Source: Prevotellaceae bacterium
Lineage (GTDB): Bacteria > Bacteroidota > Bacteroidia > Bacteroidales > UBA932
Direction: 5' to 3'
Assembly: GCA_031284065.1 (NCBI GenBank)
Contig: JAITAP010000239.1
Span: forward strand, 1-7,210
DNA: 7,210 nucleotides
This document shows positions 1 through 6,613 of this stretch, in pieces. The translations under genes were made by a program, and so were the position numbers. The notes under the pieces were generated by a model, which searched no databases, was not told the origin of the DNA, and saw only the letters and a list, made by a program, of their open reading frames with translations. Position 1 is the first letter of the stretch; every line of letters begins with the position of its first letter.

Positions 1-73
1 CTTAATCAATTATAGCGTATTTTAGCTGAAGCGTTAGGGTTTTTTTTATACCTTAAAGTCACGAATTTTTTCA

Positions 74-95
74 CAACCCGGCTGCTGTCGGGTTG
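74..95. repeat. 7-bp inverted repeat (hairpin)
   Basis: The arms CAACCCG (74-80) and CGGGTTG (89-95) are perfectly complementary around an 8-base loop. No T run follows on either strand, so it is not a standard intrinsic terminator. It lies well upstream of the GC-rich part of the leader. Its role is unknown. Confidence 0.5.
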
Positions 96-230
96 CGATT
101 AGCTTAGCTGTAGCTGCGACCAAGAGACGTGCCGTAGTTGTTGCACGGCTAAGGAAAATTTGTTCCATAATACTAATTGTAAAATGAGACTCAACAACAA
201 TACGCAAGAAACCGCCGCTTTTAGCCGGCT

Positions 231-260
231 GCATAGCTGCAACGGGGCTGGCATAGCTGC
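231..260. repeat. Direct repeat GCATAGCTGC, two copies, 20-base period
   Basis: The decamer GCATAGCTGC occurs at 231-240 and again at 251-260, each preceded by a GGCT-type sequence. The copies sit in the GC-rich part of the leader. They could be a duplicated protein-binding site or just remnants of a repeat. Nothing in the sequence decides between these. Confidence 0.45.
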
Positions 261-395
261 CGCACACGCGCGGCGGCTACCCGTGCGCGGATTGTTTTCT
301 CAGCTTTCCGGCCTCTTTGCTGCGCTGAGCGCGCTTGCCGCGCAAGCAGCGACGGGCGTTTTGGCTACAGTCGCCATTTTACGTACAAAAAAGTT

Positions 396-436
396 ACGGC
401 TTGCCCTCGCGCTTGACGGGAGCCAAGCCGTTTTTT
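396..436 (+). terminator. Terminator-like hairpin in the SusC leader
   Basis: The arm ACGGCTTG at 396-403 pairs with CAAGCCGT at 424-431. An inner CCC/GGG pairing (404-406 with 418-420) extends the stem past a 3-base bulge. The last base of the stem begins a run of six T at 431-436, so the structure has the form of an intrinsic terminator on the plus strand. An A-rich run at 387-392 lies just before the stem, so a weaker minus-strand version is also possible. No gene ends for at least 395 bases upstream within the window. The hairpin therefore either closes a distant upstream transcript or acts as an attenuator on the operon leader. Confidence 0.5.
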
Positions 437-450
437 CATGCCTCCTCCGC

Positions 451-474
451 ACGCCGGAGCGGGGCGTCTTTTTT
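451..474 (+). terminator. Second terminator-like hairpin, with an alternative fold
   Basis: ACGCC at 451-455 pairs with GGCGT at 463-467, and six T follow at 469-474. A competing stem exists: CTCCG at 445-449 can pair with CGGAG at 455-459, and that pairing would disrupt the terminator form. Mutually exclusive stems of this kind are typical of attenuators, but short GC-rich sequence often permits them by chance. The hairpin lies about 70 bases before the receptor start codon. Confidence 0.4.
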
Positions 475-480
475 ACTGTA

Positions 481-502
481 CCCTGCCGCAGGCGCAGCAG
501 GG
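481..502 (+). other. Hairpin ending in a GGAGG sequence
   Basis: CCCTGC at 481-486 pairs perfectly with GCAGGG at 497-502 across a 10-base loop. The 3' arm runs into GGAGG (501-505), a classical Shine-Dalgarno string that would fit the TTG at 512 or GTG at 515, in frame with the receptor. Bacteroidota rarely rely on Shine-Dalgarno pairing, and the signal peptide favours the ATG at 542. The overlap of stem and GGAGG is therefore suggestive but unproven as a translation control. Confidence 0.35.
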
Positions 503-541
503 AGGTAAAAATTGGTGTATTTAATTTTAGAAGTAGAGTTT

Positions 542-3500
542 ATGACAAAAAGATTTATATTATCACTTACATATTTTCTAATAAGTATGGAGCTTGCGAT
601 TGCGCAGAGCAAGCAAGTATCGGGAGTTGTGACGGACGAAGCCGGAGCTCCCCTGATTGGCGTTTCGGTGATTGTGAAAGGCACAAGTATTGGGACGGCA
701 ACCGACAACGAAGGGCGATTTGAGCTTTTCGTTCCGGAAAACACAAAAACAGTAAGCGTAAAGTACATTGGCTACGCCGAAATCGAAGCGCCCGCTGCGG
801 CCAACCTAAGGGTTGTGCTCAAGACCGACGAAAAGTCGCTGGATGAGGTGGTGGTAACGGCGATGGGTATTTTGCGAACGGACAGGTCGGTGGGGTACGC
901 TGTTTCAAAGGTTAACCCCAACGAAGCCAAGCAAAAGGCCGAGCCGGACTTGCTGCGCTCGCTGGACGGTAAAATACCGGGCGTGCAGGTCGGCTCGTCG
1001 TCGGCGGTGGCGGGAAGCGCAACGAAGGTGCTCATTCGGGGCAACTCGTCTTTTCTGGGGAGCAACGACCCGCTGTACGTGGTGGACGGTATCCCGTACA
1101 GCAACCCCGAAGTCGTAACCGGCAGCCGGCTGACAAGCTCCGGCGCTTACGGCACGGGGCTTTCCACCTTAGACCCTAACGACATTGAGTCCATGAGCGT
1201 GCTGAAGGGTGCGGCGGCGGCGGCGCTCTACGGTAGCCGCGCCGCCAACGGCGTGGTGCTGATTACCACAAAGTCGGGAAGCAAGAGGACGCGCCTCTCC
1301 CAAAAGAAGTTTGAGGTAACGGTGGCCGCCTCCTACGCGGTGGAAACCGTCGCCTCGCTGCCGGAGTACCAAAATTCCTACGGGCAAGGCTCCAACTTTC
1401 AGTACTCCAACTCCAACGGCTCGTGGGGCGCACCGTTTTCGGCGCTCGACTCCGTCGCCACCTACTCCGACTACCTAAGGGCGTACCCCGACATGCCTGT
1501 CAAGCAGGCGTACCAGGCCTACCCCAATAACGTGAAAGACCTTTTCAGGGCGGGCATTATAGCGGATGTTTCGGCAAATTTGCTAAGCTATAACGATAAG
1601 GGGAATTTTAGCGCTACCGTATCTCAGCTGAAGCAGGACGGCGCTATCCCGTACTCAAACTTTGAGCGCACCTCGTTTAGCGTGGGCGGAAGCCAAAAGC
1701 TGGATAACGGCGTTCGCGTGGGCGGCACGCTGTCGTACTCCAACACTATACAGAATGGCCCCTTTTTTGGCGCGGGTAACTACTCCGGCTCCGTGAGCTC
1801 CTTTGCCCGCACCCTGCTGATGCCCCGCAACTACGACATTATCGGCTTACCCTACGAAACGCTCGACAACGCCAACCTGTTTCCGCTTAGCGGCGTTGAC
1901 AACCCTTTGTGGTCGTGGAAGTACAACACCATTAATACGGGAATGTACCGCACGGTAACCGGCCTCAACGCGGGGTACGATATTACCTCGTGGCTATCGG
2001 CAGACTACCAGTTCGGGTGGAATCAGTATGAGATGAAGCGCAAGCAGGTTATCAATGTTGGCTCGGTAGGCCCCAAAGGCTTTGCCGGAAAGGGGCAGAT
2101 TACCAACGGAAGCTACGCTACTCAGGAGCTGGAGTCGAATCTTCAGCTCACGTTTCAGCACGAACTCGGTGCGGATTTCAACCTGAGAGCTGTGCTGGGG
2201 CATAACGTAAACCAGCGCACGCTTGCAGAAGCCGGCGCGGAGGGCAACGAAATGATTTTTAAAGAAATCTACAACGTAGATAACACGCAGGAGCAAACCG
2301 CCGGCGAGGGAACGTCCAAGCGAAGGCTTTGGGCGCTATACGCGGACGTGCTGCTAAAGTATAAAGATTATGCGTTCCTGAACGCTACGCTGCGCAACGA
2401 CCATTCGTCCACGCTGCCGGTAAAAAACAACAGCTACTTTTACCCGGCGGTGGTGGGCTCGCTTGTATTTAGCGACGCCTTTAACGTTAATCAGGATATT
2501 TTGAGCTACGGAAAAGTACGCGCCGGCTGGGGAATGGTGGGCAACGACGCTTCGCCCTACTACGTAAACGGCGCTTTTCTCCAGAGCGCGCCCTTTGACG
2601 GTCAACCCATCATGCTGGCGTCCACAACGCTATACGACCCGAATCTGAAGCCCGAGTTTACTACGGAGCTGGAGCTCGGCGCAGAGCTGCAATTTTTCCA
2701 AAACCGCGCAGGGATTGACTTTACGTGGTACGACAGGCGCACCACCGACCAAATTGCGCCGGTAAGCCTGCCCAAATCCACAGGGACAAGCCGCTACTAT
2801 ACCAACTTTGGCGAAATGAGCAACAAGGGCGTAGAAATTGGGCTTACGCTAGTCCCCGTGTCGCTGGAAAATTCTTTTAAGTGGAACATTTACGCTACCT
2901 TCACCAAGAACGTGAGCGAAGTTGTATCGCTGGTGGATGGGGTTGAGCGCATTACGCTGAGCACCAACTCCACCTCCGAGCCGCAGCCTACGCTACAGCC
3001 GGGCTACCCCTACGGGTTTCTTCGCGGCTCGGTAATTGCCCGCGACGACGAGGGAAATCCCCTGGTGAACCCTGCCACCGGCGCCTACCTTGAGGCTACG
3101 GAGCTGGGCGACTTGGGCAATCCGTACCCCGACTTTAAGGCGTCGGTCTCAAATACCTTGTCGTACAAGGGCGTTTCGCTTGGCTTCCTGTTCGACTTCA
3201 GGGTAGGCGGTATTCTGGTCTCCGGGCCTGCCTCCGACATGCTGGGGCGCGGCGTAACTAAGGATACGGAAGACCGGCTGGGAACACGTATCCTCTCCGG
3301 CGTGCTTGCCGACCCAAATACGCGCGAGCCTCTCCTTGATGCGTCGGGCAATAAAATCCCAAATACCGTGCAGCTCGCCGAAAACGACCTGTGGTTTGCT
3401 TCGGCTTCCACTGCGCCCACTTTTGCCATGAATAGCGTGGCCGAGTTTACGGCTTTTGACGCTACGGTGTTCCGCTTAAGCGAAATCTCCTTAGGCTGGG

Positions 3501-3715
3501 ATTTGCCCGAAAAATGGCTGAGCAAAACCTTTATCGGCTCGGCAAGCCTCTCCGTCATTGCCCGAAATCTCTGGCGCTACGCGCCGGGCTTTCCGAAGTA
3601 CCTGAACTATGATCCGGGCTCCAACGCGTTTGGAAGCGGAAACGTGCAGGGCATCGACCGCGAAAGCGCTCCCACTATCCGCAGGGTAGGATTTAATCTC
3701 AAGCTAACTTTCTAA
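542..3715 (+). CDS. SusC/RagA-family TonB-dependent outer-membrane receptor
   Basis: This is the barrel component of a SusCD-type importer: it takes a large substrate through the outer membrane using TonB energy. From the ATG at 542 it is 1057 residues, a usual length for the family. Residues 1-21 form a signal peptide ending AIA before Gln22. Residues about 25-95 are the carboxypeptidase-regulatory-like N-terminal extension (VSGVVTD, GTSIGTATDNEGRFEL). A TonB-box-like segment LDEVVVTAMG lies at 100-109. The plug domain covers about 112-245, with VLIRGNSS, PLYVVDGIPYSNP and the SusC/RagA signature VLKGAAAAALYGSRAANGVV (220-239). The rest is the beta-barrel, ending in a C-terminal Phe (NLKLTF). 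The frame could extend to TTG at 512, but that would place acidic residues ahead of the signal peptide, so ATG 542 is preferred. The SusD partner follows 11 bases downstream. The substrate cannot be deduced; sugars, peptides or other ligands are possible. Confidence 0.96.
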   Translation: MTKRFILSLTYFLISMELAIAQSKQVSGVVTDEAGAPLIGVSVIVKGTSIGTATDNEGRFELFVPENTKTVSVKYIGYAEIEAPAAANLRVVLKTDEKSLDEVVVTAMGILRTDRSVGYAVSKVNPNEAKQKAEPDLLRSLDGKIPGVQVGSSSAVAGSATKVLIRGNSSFLGSNDPLYVVDGIPYSNPEVVTGSRLTSSGAYGTGLSTLDPNDIESMSVLKGAAAAALYGSRAANGVVLITTKSGSKRTRLSQKKFEVTVAASYAVETVASLPEYQNSYGQGSNFQYSNSNGSWGAPFSALDSVATYSDYLRAYPDMPVKQAYQAYPNNVKDLFRAGIIADVSANLLSYNDKGNFSATVSQLKQDGAIPYSNFERTSFSVGGSQKLDNGVRVGGTLSYSNTIQNGPFFGAGNYSGSVSSFARTLLMPRNYDIIGLPYETLDNANLFPLSGVDNPLWSWKYNTINTGMYRTVTGLNAGYDITSWLSADYQFGWNQYEMKRKQVINVGSVGPKGFAGKGQITNGSYATQELESNLQLTFQHELGADFNLRAVLGHNVNQRTLAEAGAEGNEMIFKEIYNVDNTQEQTAGEGTSKRRLWALYADVLLKYKDYAFLNATLRNDHSSTLPVKNNSYFYPAVVGSLVFSDAFNVNQDILSYGKVRAGWGMVGNDASPYYVNGAFLQSAPFDGQPIMLASTTLYDPNLKPEFTTELELGAELQFFQNRAGIDFTWYDRRTTDQIAPVSLPKSTGTSRYYTNFGEMSNKGVEIGLTLVPVSLENSFKWNIYATFTKNVSEVVSLVDGVERITLSTNSTSEPQPTLQPGYPYGFLRGSVIARDDEGNPLVNPATGAYLEATELGDLGNPYPDFKASVSNTLSYKGVSLGFLFDFRVGGILVSGPASDMLGRGVTKDTEDRLGTRILSGVLADPNTREPLLDASGNKIPNTVQLAENDLWFASASTAPTFAMNSVAEFTAFDATVFRLSEISLGWDLPEKWLSKTFIGSASLSVIARNLWRYAPGFPKYLNYDPGSNAFGSGNVQGIDRESAPTIRRVGFNLKLTF

Positions 3716-3726
3716 ATTGAAAAATC

Positions 3727-5400
3727 ATGAATAATATAAAAAATATAGCACAATTTTTATCGGCGCTGTTGCTTGCATTCTCCTTCGGGAGCTGCACAAA
3801 GGATTTTTTGGACGTAAACAAAGACCCCAACAGCCCAACAACGCCCGAGCTGCCCCGCCTGCTATCGGGCAGCGAATACTACATGGCGCAGTCGTTTAGT
3901 CAGGGTAATTTTATCGGCAACAGCTTGTCGTCTTACGTGCACCAGCTGGTGTCGCGCGAGGAGCAAAACTACGGCATGAACACGCAGGCCAATAACCCCT
4001 ACAACTCGTGGAATTTTGCCTACACCTACGCGCTGGCAAACTTTGACGCTATTGTTGGCTACGCAGAGCCCGACGGGAACTTGGTTTACGCCGGCATTGC
4101 AAAGACGCTGAAAGCGTACGCCTTTTCCGTAATGACGGACTTGTGGGGCGATATTCCCTACAGCGAGTTCAACGTGCCCGGGCTAAATGCGCCTCACCCC
4201 GACAAGAGCGCCGACATTTATAACAGCCTCATTGCGCTGCTGGAGGCTGCCCGCGCGGACTTGAGCAACGCGAACGCCGAGAATACCCGCAGGCCGGCCG
4301 GCGACGATTTTTTCTACGCCGGAAGCGCAGAAAAGTGGCTGCGCCTGAACAACACGCTAAAGCTGAAGCTCCTGCTGCAATCGCGCAAGGCGAAATCGGA
4401 AATCTCCGGTTGGCATAATAAATTCGACGCGCTGATGGCCGAAAATGATTTTATTGCCTCAGGCGAAGATTTTCAGTTCTGGTTTAACGAAAAAACCAGC
4501 CCGACAGACCACCGACACCCCGCATATCTGGCCGAATACGGCGGCGGGCAAACGACGTACTACATTAGCCCGTTCTTTTACGAAGTAATGAGGGGGCAAA
4601 CGTACAACTGCACCGCCAACCCCTTTGCGGGCATTAACGACCCCCGAACTCCGTACTACTTTTACAACCAGCTGAAGGGCGGAGAGACGGAGAATAACTA
4701 CGAGTACCGCAACGGCGATTTCGTTTCCATTTTCTTTGCGTCCAACGGGAGCAACTCCGCCTCCTCAAACGACAAGTCGCTTACCAAGATTGGCGTGTAC
4801 CTCTGCGGCGGCAAGTACGACGACGGAAAAGGCGGCGTGATAACCGGATACAATTCGGGCAACGGGTGTGCGCCTCACAAAATGCTGACGTTTTACGCGC
4901 TTAAGTTCATGCTGGCGGAGCTGGCGTTGGCCGGAGAAACTTCCGGCGACGCACGGGCGCTGCTGAAGGAGGCGATAGATGCTGCCGTTGCGCACGTAAA
5001 CAGCGTGGCGGCAAAATCCGGCGCGCCGGCCATTCCCGCCGCCGACAGGGATACGCTTACCGCCGCTGTGCTGGCAAAGTACGACGCTGCCACCGTCGAC
5101 GGCAAAATGCAAATTGTGATGACCCAAAAGTGGATTGCCAACATCTTTAACCCCGTAGATTCCTACACGGACTACCGGCGCACCGGCTATCCGGCGCTCT
5201 TTGACCCGCGCGGAACGTCGGACGAAGGCTACGGCGTAAACCCTGTTGCGACCCCAAACTCACCCGCGCGAGCGCCAATAGAGACCGTAGCGTCTTTTCC
5301 GCGCTCGCTGTACTACCCGGTGGCTTCGGAAACGGAGCTCAACCCGAATATGACGCAAAAGACGGACCTGACGGAAAAGTTTTTATTCTGGGATAAGTAG
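3727..5400 (+). CDS. SusD/RagB-family outer-membrane lipoprotein (SusD-like_2 type)
   Basis: This is the substrate-binding surface lipoprotein that caps the SusC-like barrel. The 557-residue product starts with a lipoprotein signal peptide. The lipobox FGSC puts the lipidated cysteine at residue 23, followed by TKDFLDVNKDPNSPTTP, the characteristic start of SusD-like proteins; charged residues close after the Cys suit surface export in this phylum. Family hallmarks include the helical segments YALANFDAIV (101-110) and MTDLWGDIPYSEF (136-148), the stretch FFYAGSAEKWLRLNN (195-209), and NIFNPVDSYTDYRRTGYP (472-489) near the C-terminus. This pattern fits the SusD-like_2 (PF12771) branch better than classical starch-binding SusD, though I judge that by eye. 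The start lies 11 bases after the receptor stop, so the two genes are certainly co-transcribed. No frameshift or truncation is seen. The ligand is unknown. Confidence 0.95.
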   Translation: MNNIKNIAQFLSALLLAFSFGSCTKDFLDVNKDPNSPTTPELPRLLSGSEYYMAQSFSQGNFIGNSLSSYVHQLVSREEQNYGMNTQANNPYNSWNFAYTYALANFDAIVGYAEPDGNLVYAGIAKTLKAYAFSVMTDLWGDIPYSEFNVPGLNAPHPDKSADIYNSLIALLEAARADLSNANAENTRRPAGDDFFYAGSAEKWLRLNNTLKLKLLLQSRKAKSEISGWHNKFDALMAENDFIASGEDFQFWFNEKTSPTDHRHPAYLAEYGGGQTTYYISPFFYEVMRGQTYNCTANPFAGINDPRTPYYFYNQLKGGETENNYEYRNGDFVSIFFASNGSNSASSNDKSLTKIGVYLCGGKYDDGKGGVITGYNSGNGCAPHKMLTFYALKFMLAELALAGETSGDARALLKEAIDAAVAHVNSVAAKSGAPAIPAADRDTLTAAVLAKYDAATVDGKMQIVMTQKWIANIFNPVDSYTDYRRTGYPALFDPRGTSDEGYGVNPVATPNSPARAPIETVASFPRSLYYPVASETELNPNMTQKTDLTEKFLFWDK

Positions 5401-5560
5401 CTACAATTTTCGCAGCTATTTCGGGTTTACCGCATCCCGTAGGGATGTACGCTCGGTAGAAAATACCGCACCACCCCAAAGCCGGTATTCCGTAGGAACA
5501 CCACCTGCGCATTTCGGGGGCGTATTCCTGACGCAATGCTTTGTATTGCGGCAATTATCG
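5401..5560. repeat. REP-like palindromic repeat cluster between the SusD-like gene and the third gene
   Basis: Two related palindromes share a GTA centre. The first is CATCCC-GTA-GGGATG at 5433-5447, perfect over 6 bp. The second is GGTATTCC-GTA-GGAACACC at 5484-5502, with 7 of 8 pairs matching. A third hairpin of different sequence, CGCAAT/ATTGCG, lies at 5532-5550. None is followed by a T run, so they do not look like terminators. I recall similar sequence (a 'CATCCCTACGGGATG' core next to 'TTTCTACCGAGCGTAC' on the other strand) as frequent intergenic filler in Bacteroidales, where it yields spurious short frames; that is memory, not a search result. The cluster sits just after the SusD-like stop, where REP-type elements can protect mRNA ends and set unequal expression within an operon. 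Confidence 0.6.
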
Positions 5561-5568
5561 TTAAATTG
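5540..5568 (+). promoter_or_regulatory. Possible weak promoter for the third gene
   Basis: TTTG at 5540-5543 is followed 18 bases later by TAAATTG at 5562-5568. The Bacteroidota primary-sigma consensus is TTTG, then TAnnTTTG, with a spacer of about that length. The -7 element is one T short, and the TTTG lies in the loop of the 5532-5550 hairpin. A second TAAATTG at 5569-5575 gives an alternative. This could supply the third gene with transcripts separate from the receptor operon, but short AT-rich matches are easily found by chance. Confidence 0.25.
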
Positions 5569-5608
5569 TAAATTGTTTATGGGAGTTTATATGAATAAAT
5601 TAATGTTT

Positions 5609-5632
5609 AAATACAAATAAAAATACAAATAA
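5609..5632 (+). repeat. Perfect tandem 12-mer AAATACAAATAA (two copies)
   Basis: AAATACAAATAA occurs at 5609-5620 and is repeated exactly at 5621-5632, ending 5 bases before the ATG at 5638. The A-rich, unstructured sequence just before the start resembles the translation-enhancing leaders usual in Bacteroidota, which use little Shine-Dalgarno pairing. Copy number could vary by slippage and alter the distance from promoter to start. Confidence 0.6.
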
Positions 5633-5637
5633 AAAAT

Positions 5638-6516
5638 ATGAAAAGAATATATTTATTGACGCTCATAGCCGCTGCGCTATGCGCTTTTGCAGGCTGCCGC
5701 AGGGAGCTTCCGTACCCCATTGACGAGGTGCAGCGGGGCGTGCTGATAGACGTTGTTCGCGTGCCCGGCACCGGCGGCGTGATTGTGCAGGGGCAAACCG
5801 CCGGAGACTACAAAGTGAAGCTGTCTATTCCGGCGTATCAGGGCGACTACTCGTCGCTCGACCGCGCCCAGCTGCTGGCGGTGCTTGCCGATACGCAGGG
5901 GGATGCCTCCTCGCGCGTGGTGGAGGATGGCATTACGGCCTTTCCGGTAGAAAAAAGTATCAGCATAGCCGATATTTACGCCAAATTTGGGCTGTCTGCC
6001 CCTGCGCGGGGCGAGGCGCTGTACATTACGGCCAACGTTATCCTGAAAAACGGCAAAACAATTCCCGGATGGAGCGAGCACACCGGCTTCAACAACCAGG
6101 CCTTTGACGGGTGGAAAGTGGACGGGAGAGCGTACTCCGGCAGCGTGAAGTACCCGGTAACCTGTCCGCTTAGCATTGACGCTTTTGCGGGAGCAAAAAC
6201 CATTAAGGACGAGTGGTGGGAAGAGACTTACCAAATCACGGTAGCCAAAAAGTCCGACACGGAGCTGGAGGTTTCGGGGCTGTTTGAGGGCAAGGCAGAC
6301 CACAGCCTTACCATTACCGTTGACCCTGTTACGCACACCGTTTCCGTAGCAAGGCAGGCGCTGGTTGACAACACCTCTACTTTGGGAATGCCGTACACCA
6401 ATCTCTCCCTGTCCGGCTCCGGAACCATAGACGCCTGCGATGGAAAAATTACCTTTTCGGCTACGGTAACCGTTGACCAGGGGTCATTTGGGTCAAGTAC
6501 GTTTACCATTTATTAG
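5638..6516 (+). CDS. SusCD-associated lipoprotein of unknown exact function
   Basis: The 292-residue product has a lipoprotein signal peptide with lipobox FAGC, lipidated Cys at residue 20, followed by RRELPYPIDEV. It should be anchored in a membrane, probably the outer one. Residues about 30-165 look like a beta-rich N-terminal part (GVLIDVVRVPGTGG, YKVKLSIPAYQGDY, LYITANVILKNG). Residues about 172-292 form a second beta-rich module (CPLSIDAFAG, WWEETYQITVAKKSDTELEV, VDPVTHTVSVARQ, ending VDQGSFGSSTFTIY). I recall similar modules in lipoproteins encoded after SusCD pairs; by position it is the counterpart of SusE/SusF. Cys176 and Cys267 both fall in the second module and might pair. No catalytic motif is visible, so an accessory binding or surface role is the best guess. 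It lies 237 bases after the SusD-like gene without an intervening terminator and is followed by the operon's terminator. Confidence 0.85.
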   Translation: MKRIYLLTLIAAALCAFAGCRRELPYPIDEVQRGVLIDVVRVPGTGGVIVQGQTAGDYKVKLSIPAYQGDYSSLDRAQLLAVLADTQGDASSRVVEDGITAFPVEKSISIADIYAKFGLSAPARGEALYITANVILKNGKTIPGWSEHTGFNNQAFDGWKVDGRAYSGSVKYPVTCPLSIDAFAGAKTIKDEWWEETYQITVAKKSDTELEVSGLFEGKADHSLTITVDPVTHTVSVARQALVDNTSTLGMPYTNLSLSGSGTIDACDGKITFSATVTVDQGSFGSSTFTIY

Positions 6517-6536
6517 CGGGTAGGGCATAATGAAAA

Positions 6537-6573
6537 GGCGGCTGCCGGATTTTCCGGTAGCCGCCTTTTTTTT
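6537..6573 (+). terminator. Strong intrinsic terminator of the SusCD operon
   Basis: GGCGGCTGCCGG at 6537-6548 pairs with CCGGTAGCCGCC at 6554-6565: a 12-bp stem with a single G-U pair and a 5-base loop. Eight T follow at 6566-6573. AAAA at 6533-6536 can pair with the first T residues and lengthen the stem. It starts 20 bases after the stop of the third gene and is a textbook end for the plus-strand unit. Confidence 0.93.
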
Positions 6574-6613
6574 GCTAAGTTAAGCCCCAAGCCTGCTTAT
6601 TGCCCCGCCCCTA

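Larger units (their letters stand above)
1..541. other. Long hairpin-rich non-coding leader upstream of the SusC-like gene
   Basis: This stretch precedes the receptor gene and holds no gene I recognise. It begins AT-rich, with an 8-base T run at 40-47 that has no proper stem before it. It becomes GC-rich and hairpin-dense from about 200 to 505, then AT-rich again just before the ATG at 542. Visible structures are a 7-bp hairpin at 74-95, a smaller one with arms GCCGT/ACGGC at 131-149, a 10-base direct repeat at 231-260, an inverted repeat GCTTGC/GCAAGC at 333-347, two terminator-like hairpins at 396-436 and 451-474, and a 6-bp hairpin at 481-502. An open frame runs through 160-723 on the plus strand but resembles no family I know. 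I found no convincing Bacteroidota promoter (TTTG, then TAnnTTTG). The region is either the end of an upstream unit plus a repeat, or a structured 5' leader of the operon. Confidence 0.6.

Noticed and set aside
40..47. T8 run as the end of a terminator
   Set aside because: The bases before it (roughly 15-39) do not form a stem of useful length.
46..267. 73-codon minus-strand frame
   Set aside because: Low complexity, no recognisable family, no signal peptide or motif; it lies in the repeat-like leader and passes through the 74-95 hairpin.
512..541. TTG at 512 as the receptor start
   Set aside because: It would add ten residues, three of them Glu or Tyr, before the basic N-region of a good signal peptide. 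ATG at 542 gives a normal MTKRF start.
160..723. 187-codon plus-strand open frame as a gene
   Set aside because: It overlaps the receptor start and signal peptide by 182 bases, contains two terminator-like hairpins with T runs, and matches no family I recognise. It is kept only as a finding.
3085..3558. 157-codon minus-strand frame inside the receptor gene
   Set aside because: A shadow of the strongly supported SusC-like coding sequence. The other minus-strand frames inside the three main genes were rejected for the same reason.
5532..5550. CGCAAT/ATTGCG hairpin as a terminator after the SusD-like gene
   Set aside because: No T run follows (GCAATTATCG), so it is treated as part of the repeat cluster.
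5339..5554. 71-codon minus-strand frame after the SusD-like gene
   Set aside because: It consists of translated palindromic repeat sequence (the CATCCCGTAGGGATG region), a known kind of spurious frame in this phylum.
5677..6336. 219-codon minus-strand frame opposite the third gene
   Set aside because: The plus-strand frame has a signal peptide, lipobox and operon context. The minus frame has none and is compositionally a mirror product.
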